From an uncultured Prevotellaceae bacterium (GTDB lineage Bacteria; Bacteroidota; Bacteroidia; Bacteroidales; Bacteroidaceae), in the NCBI GenBank assembly GCA_902771155.1, contig CACXVS010000026.1, positions 1 through 64,000 on the forward strand: a DNA stretch of 64,000 nt, read 5' to 3'. Below, piece after piece: positions 42,637 through 49,933 of this stretch (the stretch's first letter is position 1; every line of letters begins with the position of its first letter). A program made the position numbers and the translations under genes. The notes below the pieces were generated by a model. It searched no databases. It had not been told where the DNA came from and saw only the letters and a list, made by a program, of their open reading frames with translations.

Positions 42637-43334
42637 TGAATTTCCAAGAGGGCGCTTACATCTATATCAACAAGCCATACCGGATGTCGAGTTTCGGGGC
42701 TTTGGCGCATATCCGCTATGTGGTTTCCAAGCGCATCGGGGTAAAGCGCGTTAAGATGGGCCATGCCGGCACCCTCGATCCTCTGGCCACCGGTGTGCTT
42801 ATCCTCTGTACGGGTAAGGCCACCAAACAGATAGAGCGCCTGCAACTCCATACCAAGGAGTACACGGCCACCCTCCAACTCGGGGCCACCACCCCCAGTT
42901 ACGATATGGAGCACGAGGTCGATCATACCTATCCCGTTGCCCATATCACCGAGGAATTGGTTCGCCAGACGTTGCCTCGCTTCGTGGGCGATATCCAGCA
43001 AGTGCCGCCCCTCTTTTCAGCCTGTATGGTTGCAGGCGACAGGGCCTACGAACTGGCCCGCAAGGGTGCTAATGTAGAACTTGCAGCCAAGCCCGTCCGC
43101 ATTGACGAGATTGAACTTGTGTCCTTCGATGCAGAGAAGATGCAGATCGGCATCCGTGTGGTCTGTGGCAAGGGTACATACATCCGTTCGCTGGCGCGTG
43201 ATATCGGTGAGGCGCTTGGCAGTGGGGCTTATCTCACGTCGCTCTGTCGCACCCGGGTGGGCGACGTTCGAATCGAGGATTGCCTCACGTTCGACGACTT
43301 TCCTCAGTGGTTGGAGGCAAATGTGGAAGATTGA
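42636..43334 (+). CDS. truB: tRNA pseudouridine-55 synthase
   Basis: The 232-residue enzyme makes pseudouridine 55 in the T arm of tRNAs. The catalytic Asp is about D48 in GHAGTLDPLATGVL, preceded by INKPYRMSSF and followed by KATKQIERLQLHTKEYTATL. KGTYIRSLARDIGEALG is the conserved later motif. It lies within the uppP-queA run with a one-base overlap upstream. Confidence 0.96.
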   Translation: MNFQEGAYIYINKPYRMSSFGALAHIRYVVSKRIGVKRVKMGHAGTLDPLATGVLILCTGKATKQIERLQLHTKEYTATLQLGATTPSYDMEHEVDHTYPVAHITEELVRQTLPRFVGDIQQVPPLFSACMVAGDRAYELARKGANVELAAKPVRIDEIELVSFDAEKMQIGIRVVCGKGTYIRSLARDIGEALGSGAYLTSLCRTRVGDVRIEDCLTFDDFPQWLEANVED

Positions 43335-43367
43335 TAATTGAGAATTGAAGATTGAAAATTAAGATAT

Positions 43368-44486
43368 ATGAAGTTATCACAGTTTAAGTTTAGGCTCCCT
43401 GAAGAGCTTGTTGCACTCGAGCCCACCTACCATCGTGACGAGTGCCGCCTGATGGTAGTACATCGCAAGAGTGGTAAGATCGAGATGACTAAGAAAGATG
43501 AGAATGGCGAAGATCTCCTCGATGCAGAGGGCAATCCCGTCTATCTCGACTTCCGTAATATCATCGACTACTTCGACGAGCACGATACCTTTATCTTCAA
43601 CGACACGCAGGTGTTTCCTGCCCGTCTTTATGGTACCAAGGAGAAGACCGACGCCAAGATCGAAGTGTTCCTGCTTCGTGAACTCAATCCTGACCTCCGT
43701 TTGTGGGATGTGCTGGTAGAGCCGGCCCGTAAGATCCGTATCGGCAACAAGCTGTTCTTCCAGGAAGTAGGTCCGATGGTGGCCGAGGTCATCGACAATA
43801 CCACCAGTCGTGGTCGAACGCTTCGCTTCCTCTACGATTGTCCCCACGATGAGTTCAAGCGCGAACTCTTCGCCCTGGGCGAGGCTCCTCTGCCCCGATA
43901 TATCGTCGACCGTCGCCCTGCAACCCCCGAGGACATGGAGCGCTTCCAGACCATCTATGCCTCGAAAGAGGGTGCTGTTACGGCTCCTGCCACAGGTCTG
44001 CACTTCAGTAGGGAACTCATGAAACGCATGGAAATCCATGGCATCAATTTCGCCTTTATCACTCTGCATTGCGGTCTTGGCAGCTTCGATCCTATCGAGG
44101 TTGAAGACCTGACGAAGCACAAGATGTCTTCAGAGCAGATGTTTGTCACGAAAGAGGCTTGCGATATTGTCAACGAAACCAAGTTGGCAGGTCGTCGTGT
44201 CTGTGTGGTAGGTACTAGTGTGGCTCGCGCCACCGAGACAGCTGTCGGTACCGATGGTCTGCTCAAGGAGTACGAAGGCTGGACCAATAAGTTCATCTTC
44301 CCGCCTTACGAGTATAGTATGGCCAATGCCATGATAGCCAACTTCTACCATCCAGAATCCACCATGATGATGAGCGAGTGCTCATTCGGCGGTTACGACT
44401 TGGTCTATGAGGCCTATAAGAAAGCAGTGAAACACGGCTATAAGTTCGGTTGTTACGGCGATGCCTTGTTGATTCTCGATGACTAA
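43368..44486 (+). CDS. queA: S-adenosylmethionine:tRNA ribosyltransferase-isomerase
   Basis: The 372-residue enzyme adds epoxyqueuosine precursor from SAM to the wobble base of tRNA. Conserved parts are the N-terminal [50 protein letters not shown] and [10 protein letters not shown], with [10 protein letters not shown] near the end. It is slightly longer than the E. coli protein because of an insertion near residues 40-60. The AATTGA-rich linker upstream resembles the one before the LpxA-like gene. Its 3' end overlaps folK by 8 bp. Confidence 0.96.
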   Translation: MKLSQFKFRLPEELVALEPTYHRDECRLMVVHRKSGKIEMTKKDENGEDLLDAEGNPVYLDFRNIIDYFDEHDTFIFNDTQVFPARLYGTKEKTDAKIEVFLLRELNPDLRLWDVLVEPARKIRIGNKLFFQEVGPMVAEVIDNTTSRGRTLRFLYDCPHDEFKRELFALGEAPLPRYIVDRRPATPEDMERFQTIYASKEGAVTAPATGLHFSRELMKRMEIHGINFAFITLHCGLGSFDPIEVEDLTKHKMSSEQMFVTKEACDIVNETKLAGRRVCVVGTSVARATETAVGTDGLLKEYEGWTNKFIFPPYEYSMANAMIANFYHPESTMMMSECSFGGYDLVYEAYKKAVKHGYKFGCYGDALLILDD

Positions 44487-44895
44487 GAAACTCCATCAAG
44501 CCTATCTCGGCCTCGGTAGTAATCTGGGCGACAGAGAGGCCACCATCTCCCGTGCCATCCAACTCATCGGTGAGCGGGTGGGGAAGGTGGTCCGCCAGTC
44601 TTCACTCATCGAGACCAGTCCGTGGGGCTTTACCTCTGGCAATAAGTTCCTTAACGGAGCCATTCTCTGCGAGACAGAGCTCAGGCCCCGTGAGATGCTT
44701 GAGATCACCAAGCAGATTGAGCGCGAACTGGGCCGTCGCCATAAGGGCGGAGCCTATCGTGACCGTTCCATCGACATTGATATCCTGCTCTACGACGATT
44801 ACCATATCGACACGCCCGATCTTCAGATTCCCCATCCCCACATGAACGAGCGCGATTTTGTGATGATTCCCTTAAACGAAATAAAGCCCCGCTGA
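44479..44895 (+). CDS. folK: 2-amino-4-hydroxy-6-hydroxymethyldihydropteridine pyrophosphokinase
   Basis: The 138-residue HPPK enzyme pyrophosphorylates the pterin in folate synthesis. [16 protein letters not shown] opens the protein, [10 protein letters not shown] is the first substrate loop, and the ATP/Mg motif [14 protein letters not shown] carries the two Asp residues. The start overlaps queA by 8 bp. The gene ends inside a bidirectional terminator. Confidence 0.95.
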   Translation: MTKKLHQAYLGLGSNLGDREATISRAIQLIGERVGKVVRQSSLIETSPWGFTSGNKFLNGAILCETELRPREMLEITKQIERELGRRHKGGAYRDRSIDIDILLYDDYHIDTPDLQIPHPHMNERDFVMIPLNEIKPR

Positions 44896-44915
44896 ATCCA
44901 GCGAGGCTTATTTTT
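44880..44915. terminator. Bidirectional terminator between folK and rpsO
   Basis: AATAAAGCCCCGCTG (44880-44894) pairs with CAGCGAGGCTTATT (44899-44912) and is followed by TTT on the + strand. The folK stop codon (44893-44895) lies at its apex, so the stem begins within the coding sequence. Confidence 0.8.
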
Positions 44916-44933
44916 CAGTGTCGAAGTAAATAC

Positions 44934-45203
44934 TTACTTACGCAGACCCAGAGCCTTGATGATAGCACGATAACGATTGATGTCGTTCGTGTAGAGGTAC
45001 TTCAGCAACTTACGACGCTTACCAACGAGCATGGTCAGTGAGCGGGCTGTGTTGTGGTCCTTGTGGTTCTTCTTCAGGTGCTCTGTCAGGTGAGAAATGC
45101 GATAAGAGAAGAGGGCAATCTGAGCCTCTGCCGAACCGGTATCGGTTGTGCCCTTACCATACTTACCGAAGATCTCTTCCTTCTTTGCTTTGTCTAAATA
45201 CAT
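44934..45203 (-). CDS. rpsO: 30S ribosomal protein S15
   Basis: This 89-residue protein organises the 16S rRNA central domain. The sequence DTGSAEAQIALFSYRISHLTEH, then LTMLVGKRRKLLKYL and RYRAIIKALGLRK, matches S15 from start to end. It is monocistronic, with a promoter about 115 bp upstream and a terminator shared with folK. Confidence 0.98.
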   Translation of the reverse strand: MYLDKAKKEEIFGKYGKGTTDTGSAEAQIALFSYRISHLTEHLKKNHKDHNTARSLTMLVGKRRKLLKYLYTNDINRYRAIIKALGLRK

Positions 45204-45324
45204 AATTTTTAAGTGTGACTAATGTTGTGTGCAAAAACATCGTTCAGACGCGTTTCCGCCTTAATCACAGAGCGTTTTACGTCGTCGGATGCTTCGGATT
45301 TTCCGAAATGCGGGTGCAAAATTA
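45204..45324 (-). promoter_or_regulatory. rpsO promoter and 5' leader
   Basis: The - strand has TAATTTTG (caaaatta at 45317-45324 on the + strand) and then a leader of about 105 nt up to the S15 ATG. A small hairpin (TTCGG-AAAAT-CCGAA) lies near its 5' end. S15 leaders often regulate their own translation. That is inferred from length and position only. Confidence 0.5.
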
Positions 45325-45354
45325 CAACTTTTCTGTCAATCCACCAAATTTTTC

Positions 45355-45915
45355 CTATCTTTTTTTATCTATCAGATAGATTTCCAGTTCTTTAGGCAGT
45401 TCGTCAAAGTCGCCATACATGCCCCGTTCGTGGAGTTGTGCCTTCAGTTCGTCATAGCGTTTCAGTCCCTCGGGCTTGTGCTGCTCAGCAAATGTCACTA
45501 TCAGTTCAATCACCTGCTCATAGTCGCCCGAGAGTTTGAAATGGTCGTTGAATTGCAGGTAGCGCCCCTTCTCGTCATAGAATCCGCACCCCCATCCGCT
45601 ACCGCCCGCACTGGGGTCGTTCTTGTCTTTGGCAGAGAACTTGATGGTAGAGAGTGCCGTCACCAGTGCCTCGAAGTCCTTGCCGCTTACCTGGGCCACG
45701 TCCCTCAGGTGGCGACTATATCTGGGCTCTGTAAAGTCCCAAATCAGCGAGTCGGCCGTAAGTTCGTACCTCGTCTGCGAGGCAATGCCCGAGTTGGCAT
45801 GTTCTGCATACACAATCTTCGTCGTTGCAGTCGAAATGGGGTAGGGCTTCAGACTTACGCACGAGGCAATCCCCGTCAGCGACAACATGCTCAACGCCAT
45901 TTTCAATAGTTTCAT
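45355..45915 (-). CDS. Lipoprotein of unknown function
   Basis: The 186-residue product has a lipoprotein signal (lipobox LTGIASC, Cys about 19) after the start MKLLKMALSMLSL. The mature part includes YELTADSLIWDFTEP, GGSGWGCGFYDEKGRYLQF and a helical C-terminus. I do not recognise a family. The ATG at 45915 follows a TATCTTTG promoter box 16 bp away. Confidence 0.75.
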   Translation of the reverse strand: MKLLKMALSMLSLTGIASCVSLKPYPISTATTKIVYAEHANSGIASQTRYELTADSLIWDFTEPRYSRHLRDVAQVSGKDFEALVTALSTIKFSAKDKNDPSAGGSGWGCGFYDEKGRYLQFNDHFKLSGDYEQVIELIVTFAEQHKPEGLKRYDELKAQLHERGMYGDFDELPKELEIYLIDKKR

Positions 45916-45930
45916 ATCTCTTTTTTGCTG

Positions 45931-45938
45931 CAAAGATA
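45931..45938 (-). promoter_or_regulatory. Promoter -7 box (TATCTTTG) for the 186-residue lipoprotein gene
   Basis: It reads caaagata on the + strand and is divergent from the promoter at 45957-45988. Confidence 0.65.
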
Positions 45939-45956
45939 CAAAATTATTGCATTTTA

Positions 45957-45988
45957 TTTGGCGATTTGCTAAAAATTTCTTAATTTTG
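45957..45988 (+). promoter_or_regulatory. Promoter (TTTG, 20 nt, TAATTTTG) for the 180-residue barrel protein gene
   Basis: TTTG at 45957-45960 and TAATTTTG at 45981-45988, with a 20-nt gap, match both promoter elements. The ATG at 46028 follows 39 bp later. Confidence 0.7.
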
Positions 45989-46027
45989 CATCGTGTAATT
46001 CATTTTAATTAACTAAAATTTAAGTGT

Positions 46028-46570
46028 ATGAAAAAGATTTTATTAACCATCGTGGCTGTTATGGCAGCAATCAACATGAGTGCTCAGGTCTATGTCGGAG
46101 GTTCTATTGGCTTCGGAAGTGTTAAGGCTGGAGCAGGTGATTCAGAGGCTACTTACAAGTTTATTCCTGAAGTAGGTTACAACCTTAACGATGAGTGGGC
46201 ATTTGGTGCAGCTCTGGGTTATCAGAAGGGTGCTTGCTCGATTGGTAATGGTAATTTTACCCAGGATGTCACCACTGAGATATTCGCTATTGACGCCTAT
46301 GCCCGTTACACCCCATGGGATTTCGACCTTGTCAAAGTGTTCTTCGACGGAGGCTTCGGCTTTGGAAGTATTAAAGACGGTGGAACATTGTTCAATTTCG
46401 GAGTTAAGCCAGGTGTTGCCCTCTGCGTCACCGATGAAATCAGTTTCGTGGCTCATATCGGCTTCTTCGGCTTCGAGAACTACAGCCCCAAGGGTGATGG
46501 TAAGAGCAGCAATGCCTTCGGTCTCGACTTGGGTAATAGTGTCAGCTTCGGCGTCTATTACAACTTCTGA
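46028..46570 (+). CDS. Small outer membrane beta-barrel protein
   Basis: The 180-residue product has a signal peptide (1-19, ending INMSAQ) and a barrel of alternating aromatic and glycine-rich strands (YVGGSIGFGSVKAG, VKVFFDGGFGFGS, ISFVAHIGFFGFE). It ends in the aromatic VSFGVYYNF typical of outer-membrane insertion signals. It resembles the OmpW/Omp25-like small porin group. No specific function. It has its own promoter and terminator. Confidence 0.85.
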   Translation: MKKILLTIVAVMAAINMSAQVYVGGSIGFGSVKAGAGDSEATYKFIPEVGYNLNDEWAFGAALGYQKGACSIGNGNFTQDVTTEIFAIDAYARYTPWDFDLVKVFFDGGFGFGSIKDGGTLFNFGVKPGVALCVTDEISFVAHIGFFGFENYSPKGDGKSSNAFGLDLGNSVSFGVYYNF

Positions 46571-46595
46571 TAGAAAAAACTTTTATATAAGAGAG

Positions 46596-46625
46596 CCATC
46601 CTCATTCTCGAGGATGGTTTTTTTT
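46596..46625 (+). terminator. Terminator after the 180-residue barrel protein gene
   Basis: CCATCCTC (46596-46603) pairs perfectly with GAGGATGG (46610-46617) and is followed by eight T residues. Confidence 0.85.
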
Positions 46626-46645
46626 GTCACATTTTTCTCTAAATG

Positions 46646-46677
46646 TTTGCAAGATTGTAGGTTTTTTATTATCTTTG
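46646..46677 (+). promoter_or_regulatory. Promoter (TTTG, 20 nt, TATCTTTG) of the LysM/caspase-like operon
   Basis: TTTG at 46646-46649 and TATCTTTG at 46670-46677 are 20 nt apart. The ATG at 46710 follows 32 bp later. One promoter appears to drive the next three genes, which are spaced by 12 and 26 bp. Confidence 0.7.
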
Positions 46678-46709
46678 CAAAACGAATACCTATCAATAAC
46701 TTGTGCAAT

Positions 46710-47660
46710 ATGAAACAGCTAAAACTTCTTCTTTTGACGTTAATGCTATGCGTTGCTATGCCGTGTTTCTCTCAAACCGTTGAGCATGTGGTTGCTGTCG
46801 GAGAGACCTTCGAGTCAATCGCCAGGAAATACGGCATGACAGAGCAACAGCTGAAAGACGCTAATCCCAAGTATCGTGGAGTGTTTTTTGTGGGCATGAA
46901 ATTGAACATACCCCAGAAATATGCTAACCCCCCAAAGAGTACTCCACAGAGTCCTGTTACAGAAGAACCCCAGAAACCGGTTGTTCCTCAGCAGAAGCCA
47001 AAGTCCGAGCAAACAGAGCACCCTCAACCTGCTGTTCAGCCTCAACAATCTGCAGTTTACTCAGAACGTGAGAGACCATCATATTCATATCATAATCATC
47101 CAAGAAATGTAGAGGTGTCTTCTTATGATGATTATGAAGAAGTGGATAAAGGCTTGATGAACTTTGGAAGAAGTAATATCACCATTTCAGGCCGATATGA
47201 GGAATTTCTCAATGATGTTTTTTACCATTATTCCAATCGGAAAGACATCAAGAGTCAGATAGGAATTGAGGGAACGTATTCTATTGTCGTCTTTAGTCCC
47301 TTTGCGTTAGAAGTGACGGGTTTTTATGCACAGTATAATGTAGAGCCTTTGGCAAGAAGCGGAGAGAAGACAAAAGTCACCCATGCCGGTGTCGAGGGCT
47401 ATGCCACTGCATATTTCTTGCCTTATGTCGGAAAGCTCTCTGATTATTTCGCCCCTTATGCAGGTATTGGCTATCAGACCTCATCTCTCAAATGGGGTGA
47501 TGATGCATCTGCAGGAACAGGAGGCGCCATTGTTAAGGGTGGCGCAAAGATATATCTGGGTTACGGTATTCACCTCCGCCTTGAGTATAAGCAAACCTTG
47601 CCAAAAGACAGTAACAAACTATTCTATGCCTGTTCTGTAGGACTGGGTATAAGAATGTAA
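46710..47660 (+). CDS. LysM-domain protein with C-terminal beta-barrel
   Basis: The 316-residue product has a signal peptide (1-21, ending MPCFSQ) and a LysM domain (about 24-67) with HVVAVGETFESIARKYGM and NPKYRGVFFVGMKLNIP, which binds peptidoglycan sugars. A Pro/Gln-rich linker (about 70-110) follows, and then a probable beta-barrel (about 150-316) with IEGTYSIVVFSPFALEVTGF, APYAGIGYQTSSLKW and the aromatic end LFYACSVGLGIRM. It may tether the outer membrane to the cell wall. An open frame extends 173 codons upstream, but it is a shadow of the barrel gene at 46028. The ATG at 46710 is the true start. Confidence 0.85.
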   Translation: MKQLKLLLLTLMLCVAMPCFSQTVEHVVAVGETFESIARKYGMTEQQLKDANPKYRGVFFVGMKLNIPQKYANPPKSTPQSPVTEEPQKPVVPQQKPKSEQTEHPQPAVQPQQSAVYSERERPSYSYHNHPRNVEVSSYDDYEEVDKGLMNFGRSNITISGRYEEFLNDVFYHYSNRKDIKSQIGIEGTYSIVVFSPFALEVTGFYAQYNVEPLARSGEKTKVTHAGVEGYATAYFLPYVGKLSDYFAPYAGIGYQTSSLKWGDDASAGTGGAIVKGGAKIYLGYGIHLRLEYKQTLPKDSNKLFYACSVGLGIRM

Positions 47661-47672
47661 AATATAGGAGCC

Positions 47673-49907
47673 ATGAGAAAAGTATTCAGTCATATCATAT
47701 TAGGGTTGGTGATAGCCGTTTTGGCTTCCTCATGTGTAACATTGCAGCCAACAGCGTCACGTATTAGTAACCCTGATTACAACCAACGTGTTGAAATCAG
47801 TAATCCTCAATTTAAGAAGAAGCATAGCATACTCGGTATAACTTTCGATGTCTCTATGCCAATAGCCGGTGCCGTTGGAGGCTATTTCCTCGATCCATTT
47901 GTATGGCAGACCAGTAGTGGTCAGAAGAGTATGCCTGCTGGAGGTGCCGTTTTAGGTGCTATCGTAGGAACAGGTCTGACCTATGCCAATCATGCCATTT
48001 CAAAATATGGTAGTTCCTCCACTGCCAGAAACAGACAGGCTTGGGTAGATAAGGCCTACGGCTATGATTATACGATTCTGGAATCATCAGGCGATTTCCT
48101 GAGAATCATCAATGATGATGCTGAGAGTGCTTTTACAGTTAAGACTCTTTCCGACGCTAGAGACTTTGCCTATGCATTCCCCAACAGTTTATATTCAGAG
48201 CAAGTCGTCTCGCAGTCTATTTCTAAATTGGGACGTGACGATCTTCCTGAAGTGTTGCAGCTCTTCCCACAAACCATTCATGCTCAGGAACTGAAGGATC
48301 GATATATCAACGAGAGTCGTACTTACAAGGATCTGGTATCTGCATTGAAGATGTATCCCAAACCAGATTCGGAAGTAGAGAACTTGTTCGTCAATCTGGT
48401 TCGCACCCCGTTGGATGGTGTGGATTTCCATCAGAGATATCCTAGTTCGTCAAACGCCAAGCAAGTAGTCATTAACGCTTTCAGAACAAGTTCCAAACCA
48501 GAAGATGTGAGGGCCCTTGCAAACGCTTATGGACCAGTGTTCAATCTCAGTCAGTCAGACTTGTCGAAGGCCAGTGATGGTATTAAAAAGAACTATTATA
48601 TTGGTTTGCGCGATATGACCAACTATGCCAATATGAAGCAACTGGATAGCTTTAACGAGAAGTATTCTTGGTTGACCTTCAAGAACAAGAGGCGTGAGAT
48701 AGTCTCTAAAGCATGGGCATTAGCCGACCGGCTCTATCCCAAGGGCAAAGATGTTATTGCTCAGGCAGGGTCGATAGTAGGTAAGGCTTATGCCAAGAAA
48801 GTTGGGCTCGACGGTGGATATTTCAATGGTTTTGTCAACGATATGCTGAAGCAACAGTTCACTAATGTGAAAGTGCTCTCCACTAAGACATTATCTTCCA
48901 CCAGTGAGGATTTTGAGAGATGGAAAAAAGCTACCTATACAGCTGGCGTTGTCAAGACCTCCGGAAATCTCCAATTCCTAGTATATGGCGAGGTGAAGAA
49001 TGAGAGTAAGTTCGACTTCCCCGTATCGATGCGAGTCCATTCCAATGTTGTTCAGGTACAAAAAATCGAAAGCGAGAATATCGGCGGCATGGTATTGAAT
49101 GTTTTAGGTGCTTTAACTGGTGCGCCAACTCAGCATACAGAGTTGCTCGGAAGTTTGTCATCTAAAGAGTTTATTATACCATGTGCCATCTCAGGCCAGA
49201 CTATGCCGTACGCCATTTTGATAGAATTTGAGGATAAAGTCTTTAATGGCTATTCTGCTGGAATGAATGTGCTGGATTTGGTGAAAGTGTCCTCACAGAT
49301 TAAACTTCAAGATGTGAATGTAAAAGTGGAAATGAACGATAAGAACGCCACCGATCAGCAACTCAAGGAGCAAAATGAGTGGCTAAAAATGGCCATCAAT
49401 GGTCTTCCTGATGCCAAAATCATCGATTGGTGGCGAAATAAGGAGTATAAACAAGAAACCTGGGATGCAGAATGGTCTCGAATACTTCGCGAATCCAAGA
49501 ATCGCACCTACTCTTCGAACAGCACCAGCAGAGATCGCGATGAAGATAATGACGATGATGATGAGGAAGATGATTCTGATGATGACAGAGAACAACAAAA
49601 AGAAGCACCTATTGACATTGAGAGCATTGGAATGCCAGAGTACGAGTGGACTAGTGATTGGAAATCGTCTAGTATTACTCCTCATTTAGACGAGACCATA
49701 GGTATCAAGGAGAGTGATAATTGGTTCAGTCGAGATATTCGTTTTGCCGACTCTGAAGTTGGTAAGGCATGGATTGGCCGTAGTCCTGATCATAAGGTAT
49801 ATACTATCACTTCTGGAACTGAATACAATTCACTGGATAATGCTATTATAGCTCAATATGTATTTTTTAAGTACGGAAAGAAACGAGAAACAGGTCGAGT
49901 TTGGTAA
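47673..49907 (+). CDS. Large lipoprotein of unrecognised family (744 residues)
   Basis: A lipoprotein signal (lipobox LASSC, Cys 21) starts the protein. A glycine-rich hydrophobic stretch (about 60-110, PIAGAVGGYFLDP and MPAGGAVLGAIVGTGLTYA) resembles a glycine zipper and could enter or touch a membrane. A long alpha-helical region follows (about 150-400, with LGRDDLPEVLQLFPQTIHAQ), then a beta-rich part (about 400-540) and a highly acidic tract (about 622-650, DRDEDNDDDDEEDDSDDDR). I cannot assign a family. Its RBS (AGGAG) is 5 bp upstream, and it begins 12 bp after the LysM gene, so the two are co-expressed. Confidence 0.85.
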   Translation: MRKVFSHIILGLVIAVLASSCVTLQPTASRISNPDYNQRVEISNPQFKKKHSILGITFDVSMPIAGAVGGYFLDPFVWQTSSGQKSMPAGGAVLGAIVGTGLTYANHAISKYGSSSTARNRQAWVDKAYGYDYTILESSGDFLRIINDDAESAFTVKTLSDARDFAYAFPNSLYSEQVVSQSISKLGRDDLPEVLQLFPQTIHAQELKDRYINESRTYKDLVSALKMYPKPDSEVENLFVNLVRTPLDGVDFHQRYPSSSNAKQVVINAFRTSSKPEDVRALANAYGPVFNLSQSDLSKASDGIKKNYYIGLRDMTNYANMKQLDSFNEKYSWLTFKNKRREIVSKAWALADRLYPKGKDVIAQAGSIVGKAYAKKVGLDGGYFNGFVNDMLKQQFTNVKVLSTKTLSSTSEDFERWKKATYTAGVVKTSGNLQFLVYGEVKNESKFDFPVSMRVHSNVVQVQKIESENIGGMVLNVLGALTGAPTQHTELLGSLSSKEFIIPCAISGQTMPYAILIEFEDKVFNGYSAGMNVLDLVKVSSQIKLQDVNVKVEMNDKNATDQQLKEQNEWLKMAINGLPDAKIIDWWRNKEYKQETWDAEWSRILRESKNRTYSSNSTSRDRDEDNDDDDEEDDSDDDREQQKEAPIDIESIGMPEYEWTSDWKSSSITPHLDETIGIKESDNWFSRDIRFADSEVGKAWIGRSPDHKVYTITSGTEYNSLDNAIIAQYVFFKYGKKRETGRVW

Positions 49908-49933
49908 AAAGTTTAATGATTTAATGATTGATT

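Noticed and set aside
46191..46709. Upstream extension of the LysM gene frame (173 codons)
   Set aside because: It overlaps the 180-residue barrel gene in another frame, and the signal peptide begins only at 46710.
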